DNA of 64,000 nt from Annulohypoxylon bovei var. microspora (Eukaryota > Ascomycota > Sordariomycetes > Xylariales > Hypoxylaceae), in the NCBI GenBank assembly GCA_022836615.1, contig MU405225.1, positions 1-64,000 of the forward strand, read 5' to 3'. Within the stretch, counting starts at the first letter, position 1, and every line of letters starts with the position of its first letter. Below, in pieces: positions 57,810-64,000 of the stretch. The position numbers and the translations under genes were made by a program. Below the pieces are notes generated by a model. The model was not told the DNA's origin and searched no databases. It was given only the letters and a program-made list of their open reading frames with translations.

Positions 57810-58235
57810 ATTGGGGTTATTACCACATGTTATTCAGACTACCAGATCGCTTATAACTGCCAGCCCTACGGTGTCTTTCTTTTCAACGCCAGACATCGGA
57901 TTCTTCAGAATTCCCAGTGCGTGGAGAAGTACAGGCACCCAGGTAACCCTCAATAAAGCTACCTACCTAGGTAGGTACGTACTTAACAATTAATCTCTCA
58001 GCTATCTTATACCCATAATGTAATTTCCGCCTATTATATTTGGTAAGCAGTAGTTATAAGACTCGCATTTTATTACTAGTATATGCAGCTAATGCTGCTC
58101 CCAAAGATTAAGGGGGCGTCACACTACCACAGCCCCTTAAAGGCAGCAGATGAGACTACTCTCATGAGGCCTCACTCGTCTTTAAAACACCGTTGATTGA
58201 GGTATTTTATCTGTCTTCCTACTACTCTACCAAAA
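57810..58235. other. Intergenic with inverted repeat upstream of third HET gene
   Basis: TACCTACCTAGGTAGGTACG lies at 57960-57979. A dyad lies at 58094-58149: TTAAGGGG (58108-58115) pairs with CCCCTTAA (58133-58140), flanked by CTGCT and AGCAG. It sits about 100 bp before the HET start codon, so it could be an operator-like or structured 5' element. Confidence 0.5.
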
Positions 58236-60395
58236 ATGTTTGACTTGACGTCTTACCATTCATGTCAGGGCTGTCGGAAATTCGTTATAGACCTGGGTAA
58301 CAAGAAACCTCCCGATAACACAAAAAATGAGTACGAAGAAATCTTTTTTTTCGAGGCTACGTTGAAGGACGTGCTTGAAGGAGCTTCCAAACAATGCCAG
58401 CTATGTATATGGCTTAACAGCGGCTGGGAAGAACGCTATGGTGACAGGTACACGAGACTTGCGAAAACCTCGACTGACCGTATAACCGTTTGCGCCGACA
58501 GCTATAGCATGTCTCTACTTGACAACTACCCAGTCGACGAGTTACTATTCATCGGTTTGTGGGAGCCCGACACGTCAGCCGACCCCAAATTTGGCAAATG
58601 CCGAATCAGATGCCCGCATTCCTTAGATGTTTTCACAACGAAGGGTTTGTAATACACGAGATATCAGATCTATGTAGTCCGCCCTTCTTCACTTCTCCAA
58701 ACTGACTTGAAGCTACCAGATGATCCGGCAAGTCAGTTCATTTGGACTCGTCCTATCAATTGTCGGCCAGACTCCAAGGAGAATCTAGCATTAGCACGGC
58801 GTTGGCTAGAGGAGTGCCTAAACTTACATCCTAACTGCCGGACAGAGCAAAGTTGCATGCCTTCGCGTATCCTTCGTTTGAGTGAGACCGGGACTTCAGA
58901 CGAATTCGAAGTGTCCATCGAACATACTCATGGCAAGGTGCAACCATTTGTAGCGCTTAGCTATTGCTGGGGCGGCGATCAGGCCTGCAAGACCACCAAA
59001 TCACGGATGGAATCAGGTAACTTGCGCCTCCCATACGATAAACTCGCTAGATCCGTGCAGGAAGCGATTAGAGTAACTTTAGGACTTGGCCTTGAGTATC
59101 TCTGGGTCGATGCTCTGTGCATCGTCCAAGACGACGAGAGTGACAAGGTTGAACAGATCGCCGATATGCCGCGTATCTATAATCAAGCATGCGTCACAAT
59201 TGTCGCTGCGCGGTCTTATAGTGCAACTGACGGGTTTCTATATGATATATATCTGGTGAATACTACGCGACTTGCTGTGAAGCTCCCATTTCGTTGTCCA
59301 GACCAGCACGGCACTTTAGGGTCGGCATATATCACCTACGTCGAGGGAAGTAGGGAAACCGAACCTATCCACTCCCGTGCGTGGACGCTACAGGAACGTT
59401 GTCTATCTAACAGAATCCTAGAGTTTGGTAGGAACCAAATGCGCTGGGTGTGCGCAAGCTCTGGAAGAAAGGATGGCTACTGTGACGGCTGGAAACGCGA
59501 GGACCAGGCTGATGACTGCGCTCACGTCCTATACATATATCGCGAACTTCAACGAGATCTAGAAGAGATGGCCTTGAGAGGCTTAAGCGCTGAGTGGATT
59601 GCCGATTGGATAAGGTCAATATGGGAAATCCTCGTCATCCAATACACCCCGCGCAAGCTTTCCGTCCTCATGGATCGCAGCCTCGCGATTTCGGGGATTG
59701 CCCAGGTATTTGCATCCCACTTGAAAGACGATTATCTGGCAGGGCTATGGAAATCAACTCTGCCGACTCTTCTATGTTGGCACGTGGATTTTGACGGGCA
59801 CGAGCGCCTCCCACGTCCAGTTCATTATCAAGGTCCTTCGTGGTCTTGGACTGGTATAAATGGGCCAGTTAGATTCAAGCTCGCCCGATCTGCAGAACGA
59901 GATTGTCGCGCTGTTCTTTTTGACGTCGATATCAAACTAGTTAATGAATACGCAAAATATGGCTCTGTGCAGAAAGGCATCTTAACGCTAAAAGGTCGAT
60001 TGAGAGAAGTTATTTGGCATAGGAATACGACGGAGGGTGTATTGAAACTGCGAATAGGAGGTGACCCCAACGAGGAGACCGTGGTAAAGTCCATCATCAT
60101 GTTCCCTGATGCGAATGATCTCGAAGAATGCACTAAAACATTAAAGCCAATCGACGTCTCATTGTTTGAGATTGGTAACTGCGTTAGTTTGAAAAGGCGT
60201 GGGCCAATCGGGCTTGTTCTCCGCGCAACACCGTATGATGAGAATCACTCTCATGCGCGATTCAAACGTCAAGGTATATTTCATATTGATACAAGATTAG
60301 AAGGTCGAGTAATGGAGCATACGGGAAGTTCTTTAGTTAGGAACTATGTGGACTTGTTTGAGAAGGTTACACGAGAAGTGATTGAAATAGAATAG
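58236..60395 (+). CDS. HET-domain protein with CxxC N-terminus, 694 aa
   Basis: Two exons, 58236-58644 and 58720-60395, joined across a 75-nt intron (GTTTGT donor, AACTGAC branch, CTACCAG acceptor), keeping phase and giving TTKDDPASQFIW. The N-terminus has paired cysteines (CQGCRKF, CQLCIWL), as often seen before the domain in this family. HET motifs: FVALSYCWGG at residue 213, LEYLWVDALCIVQDD, MPRIYNQACVTIVAARSYSA, GFL, and RAWTLQERCLSNRILEF. This is the commonest HET subtype. It is thought to act in vegetative incompatibility; its partner and alleles are unknown. The gene is convergent with an F-box gene and 349 bp away. Confidence 0.92.
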
Positions 60396-60744
60396 GGGTA
60401 ACAATGAGAAATGCACAGCAAATAAAGGGTGAGAAGGAATTAAGGTAGCTCACGATTTATGAGAATAGACATTCATACCTTATGATGGCCTTGTACTGCC
60501 CTATGAGATCCTTGCTGTTTTGTTTGGAATTATGTAAAGAATTCATGTTTTACCCCTATCTTTCTTGCGTTAATACACATGCATGACTCGACCTTAAATA
60601 TCATAATTAAAAAAATGGACATTAATTAGACTGGTTCCTTAGCTTTGGTAATATGCATAAGTTGACATACCATACATATCTAGATCATCCGATCCTTCGC
60701 GCCTTGCAACATGATACACGACTACGCTCGATAACGGAAATGTG
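60396..60744. other. Convergent 3' gap between HET and F-box genes, 349 bp
   Basis: Short 3' flanks of two convergent genes. AT-rich, with an AAAAAA run near 60609. No gene or repeat is seen; overlapping 3' UTRs are likely. Confidence 0.6.
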
Positions 60745-62187
60745 TCATAACTCAAGCCCGGTGGAATCGTCCTGTTCATGAGAAACATCAAATTCGAGAC
60801 CCTTGGTGACAGTAGAATGCTTCCAAGCTCCAAGGATAGGTTTACTCGGCACGAAACCTTTAAATCGCAGGACCGCTTTACCAGTATGGCACTCATATAT
60901 GAGGACGAACCACTCCAACTGCCCATCGATGAGGACATACTGGGAAACGCGGGCGAATGAAAGTTCTGGCATGCGAGAAGCAGCTCGACCGACCGCAACT
61001 AGGACCTTGTGGATGGATGCCAAAGCTTCGGCCCTGTTAGTCACACGTAGGTACGGCGCCTTCACCATGTACGAGTTGCGGACGTTGAGTCTCTTCAATC
61101 GCATCCATAACGGAGCCTCCTGACCCCTAAGCGTCTTTTCTGCTGTGGGGCCTGTTAGGAATGGCGCGAAGAACTGGATGGCATCGATGCAGTCGTCGAA
61201 GTCGAAAGACTCGCATTGTTGGCTAAAATCTCGCATTTTAACGTAGAAGTCAGACCATGGCTGTCTCTGTGGTGAAAGAGACGTTGTCAGCATCGGGCTA
61301 GGCCGGTGAAGGCTAAGAACTCTAACAGCCTCAGCATGTTCTTCGAGACCCATAGCAAAATCTGGTTTATTTCCGTAGGTTAGATCAACGTTTCAATAGC
61401 GCGCAATAATAGTCAGATAACCCACCGTATATAACAGTATATGTTATATAAAAAGAAATAATAGATAAAACCACTAACTGTTCCTTTGCTCGATATCTCG
61501 ACTGCGGGTCGAGTCGTGGTTAAGCTCGAGGTCGAGATATTCCAAAGCCCGAAGTCTGGATGCGATAGCCAATGCTGACGTCGGTTGCAAATGTCTCCCC
61601 GAGCACCGAAAGCCGCTGAAAACGTCCAAATGCGGCAGTGATAGGGTTTCAGTGTCGATCTTCAAGTACGACGTCAGACCCCGCGCCGTCACCAGGAGAC
61701 CCCGTTTCTTGCCAATAAGGGCCGAGGAATCACTAGGTGAGTCGACAATGAGATGAAGATCTAATCCACGAGGCGAGGTCTCACTCTTCCGCCAGTGAAT
61801 CATGACTCGGAAAATACTCTTGAGGGCCGCTGTCAGGATCTCGGCGCTCCGTCGTCGCTCCGCTGACGTCTCCTGTTCACCATCTAGATACTGTTCGTAT
61901 CTATCAAGAGAAACATGGAAGTGAATCGTCTGCACAATAGATCTGCGCCGCGGCGAAGTAACGATATGATTGAAGTCCTTGAGACGCTTCGGTGTCACGC
62001 GAAGCTCCTTGAATGTGAGAGGCTCCACGAATTCCTCCTGCCACCTTTTAGAGACAGTAGCATAACGCGAAAGCGTCGGGATTGAGCCGCTGTTCCGAGA
62101 GTGAGAGTCAGTCTGCCGCACTATAAGAGAGTAAATTTCCTGGCGTACCTCGTATGGCAACGAGTTTATAGACGGCACCACGGCCAT
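60745..62187 (-). CDS. F-box-like protein, 441 aa
   Basis: Two minus-strand exons, 62187-61479 and 61361-60745, with GTTAGT donor and CAG acceptor and phase kept. I start at ATG 62187 (MAVVPSINSLPYEVRQEIYS); the frame is open to 62382, but that part is not conserved-looking. The N-terminus is the fungal F-box form: LPYEVRQEIYSLIV (residues 9-22), then LSRYATVSKRWQEEFVEPLT and FKELRVTPKRLKDF, and RRSIVQTIHFHVSL. F-box proteins link substrates to SCF ubiquitin ligases. The C-terminal half has no recognisable repeat. The intron is 116 nt, with TATATAAC words. Confidence 0.75.
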
Positions 62188-63812
62188 GATCCGATTTTCA
62201 GGGGGGGAGGGAAGAGATGAAGAGGGAGGGAAGGGCCGTGTCAGCTCAACCAAAGAAGTGTACAGGCGGTTACGAGAACGAAAGACAGGTGGTTTAAATA
62301 GGCGAAAGGGGTAAATACTGTCATGATGGCATTTTGAAGAATCCCATGTCAAGAATGATGCCATTTTGAATTTGCCCCTCACACCTCATTCGTGGGGAAT
62401 CCCATGCGCCTATACCCGTCTTAATTCCCAAATCCTATTAGGAATTTGAATCGCCACAACCACCCCTATTATCTAGGTAGTTTCGTAGGGCACCAATGTT
62501 CTACTACTTCTAGAACGGCCGGAAGCAGTCATGAGAATCCTCATAAACATAGGAGGCTACCTATTACATCGGACGAAAATATTATTCTTGTTAGAATACG
62601 CACCAGACACCGGTCTTTCTCCCTACCCAAGTATAGATTATCAACCTAATTATGGATAGTGTGGCAAGCTAGAAATAAGCGATGTCTTCTCCTATTGCCA
62701 CCTCGTTTTATTGCTTGTAATGTTAGAATGCTGAGAAACCCGTATCGGAATACGGCGCTCCCGTTGGATGGCCTCGAAGCGACCACGACATCAAAATAAT
62801 ACTTCATTTAAAAGTATTATTCTCAAATGTCAACCAATGAACATGATATCTTACGAGCGGTGGTCTGTTAGGTAAGTAGGTACCGAGGTAGGGAAGCGGT
62901 AGACCGGAAGAGTTGTGAGATATGGTGCGCGAGGTGACTTAAATCGCCTTTTATTGTTTTGCTGTTTTGATGTTTTGAATTCAATTCAATTGGCGGCTTG
63001 GCGGTTTAGTGTCATATCGCCCACTGGTGGAAAGCTTTAATAGCGACATATTCCCGAAATTTCAACTCTGAAAGTTTAACTAGCATGCTATTTCAAAGAG
63101 GAAGATATCTTGAAGATATTTCATACTATGCAATTTTATATGAATAAATTATAACAGTCTGCAACTACCTATGTGATACCTAATCGGTGTTGATTACCGA
63201 ATACCAAAAGGAATATCTCCATGAAAATCCAGTATATGATCTCACTCACCCGGATTGAATAAAATAATTTACCTACGTAATCATCATTTTGTTAAGGGTC
63301 TTGCTAATGACGAACTCACCATTGCAGTGAGGGGTAAGGTGTATAGGTAAGCAGATTCGATAAGAGCCTTGCTTTTTCTCAGTGCAAACCCCAGATGCCA
63401 AGTTTTGTTTACCAAGATCATAGCCAACGGGAAGACGAGAAAACCTGCCGATCCCCCATCAGAAATCTGCATCTCCCGCGTAGCCCAGGTAGCTACATAC
63501 ATAACTACCTAACGCACTGTGACAGCCAGCTCGGCTCTGAGAGGATCCGAATGGGGGTGCCGATGATAAGCTACGAGCTCTGCAGCTTCGGAAGCGTACA
63601 TACCTACCTACATAGCTAAGCGGCGGTGGGCATGGCGGAGCTATGCGAAGATAAGCAGGATCGTATCTGATTAACGTGATGGAAACATCAATCCTTGTCG
63701 AGAGTAGGAATGAGAGCATGTATAAATACAGCGTGGGCTATCGTCATGGCTCGTCTAGTCCGAGTTGGAGGTTTACCTCCATCCTCGACGACACGCTTCC
63801 TCGGAGTTGAAG
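62188..63812. other. Divergent intergenic region, 1.6 kb
   Basis: Lies between the F-box gene and the secreted-protein gene. No other gene is supported. ACATACCTACCTACATAG lies at about 63598. The final 100 bp contain the TATA box listed separately. Confidence 0.5.
63721..63728 (+). promoter_or_regulatory. TATA box of the edge gene
   Basis: TATAAATA lies 85-92 bp upstream of the ATG at 63813, a normal fungal spacing for TATA, short 5' UTR and start codon. Confidence 0.6.
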
Positions 63813-64000
63813 ATGGGGCTTTGGAATTTCGCATCTCGAAGCGCAACGCTCCTACACTGCGCTTGCTCGGTGTTGGCAGCGCCTGTTGAGAAACGCGCCC
63901 CTTGGAAACACCTGCAGACGACGCAGTACGGCAGCGTCGCGTTCGAGCTCGGCAATCAAACGTACCTCGCAAATGTTGGATATCCTAAAGCAATCGTCAG
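63813..64000 (+). CDS. Secreted protein, 5' end only (runs off the window)
   Basis: ATG at 63813 opens a frame to the window edge, 62 codons. It begins MGLWNFASRSATLLHCACSV and continues LAAPVEKRAPW: a signal peptide ending near AAPVE and a Lys-Arg dibasic Kex2-type site right after, the layout of secreted fungal proenzymes. After that come TTQYGSVAFELGNQTYLANV, with an NQT glycosylation site. The 62 residues are too few to name a family. The coding frame is confirmed by the upstream TATA box and lack of stops; overlapping frames on both strands are shadows. Confidence 0.65.
   Translation, partial: MGLWNFASRSATLLHCACSVLAAPVEKRAPWKHLQTTQYGSVAFELGNQTYLANVGYPKAIV

Noticed and set aside
63688..63972. 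Minus-strand frames at the right edge
   Set aside because: They are shadows of the plus-strand secreted-protein gene, whose signal peptide and TATA box are convincing.
1..64000. CRISPR arrays, operons, riboswitches, secondary-metabolite cluster
   Set aside because: Nothing in the window shows these; intron structure and gene families are fungal, and no PKS, NRPS or terpene synthase is present.

Overview
This window is nuclear DNA of a filamentous ascomycete (Pezizomycotina, most like a Sordariomycete). Genes carry short introns of about 45-110 nt with GTAAGT-type donors and CTRAY-like branch points. There are three HET-domain genes, a TmpA-like flavoprotein, a fungal C2H2 protein of the HRLKEHLYR type, and an almost G/C-free block typical of repeat-induced point mutation (RIP). 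There are no bacterial-type operons, no CRISPR array, no rRNA and no convincing tRNA.

Layout. 1-6480 is an AT desert with no coding potential; it holds a 500-bp inverted-repeat relic, a 20-bp tandem repeat and several palindromes, and ends at a GC-rich hairpin. 7332-10259 is a large intronless HET gene. 11184-12974 is a secreted arylsulfotransferase-like protein (three exons). 14425-15977 (minus) is a TmpA-like membrane FAD/NADPH oxidoreductase. 16-20.9 kb is a gene-poor stretch. 20905-23121 is a second HET gene. 24869-26443 (minus) is a type II membrane glycosyltransferase-like protein. 28412-34562 (minus) is a DOCK-family GEF. 34.6-39.8 kb is gene-free but rich in structure: two AT islets, a G-rich minisatellite, a strong GC hairpin and a MITE with TA target-site duplication. 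39809-41667 (minus) is the C2H2 protein, followed by a tiny spliced gene (42753-43035) and a single-pass membrane protein with a Ser/Pro-rich tail (44539-46377, minus). 49912-53669 is the eight-exon UFD2 ubiquitin E4 ligase. 54091-55264 (minus) is a GRE2-like NADPH reductase. 57351-57809 is a small charged protein. 58236-60395 is a third HET gene, convergent with an F-box protein (60745-62187, minus). The right edge (63813-64000) holds the 5' end of a secreted-protein gene with a TATA box.

How the genes relate. Housekeeping genes (DOCK, UFD2) alternate with accessory self/non-self recognition genes (three HET genes, F-box, C2H2), with repeat relics between them. This is a typical mosaic of core and fast-evolving fungal DNA rather than one pathway. 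No biosynthetic cluster is evident. The least explained parts are the non-coding structures at 37.1-38.5 kb, a 13-base match to the MITE end inside the C2H2 gene's intron, and the repeats inside the AT desert. All gene models were spliced by eye from reading frame, phase and splice consensus; none was checked against transcripts or databases.
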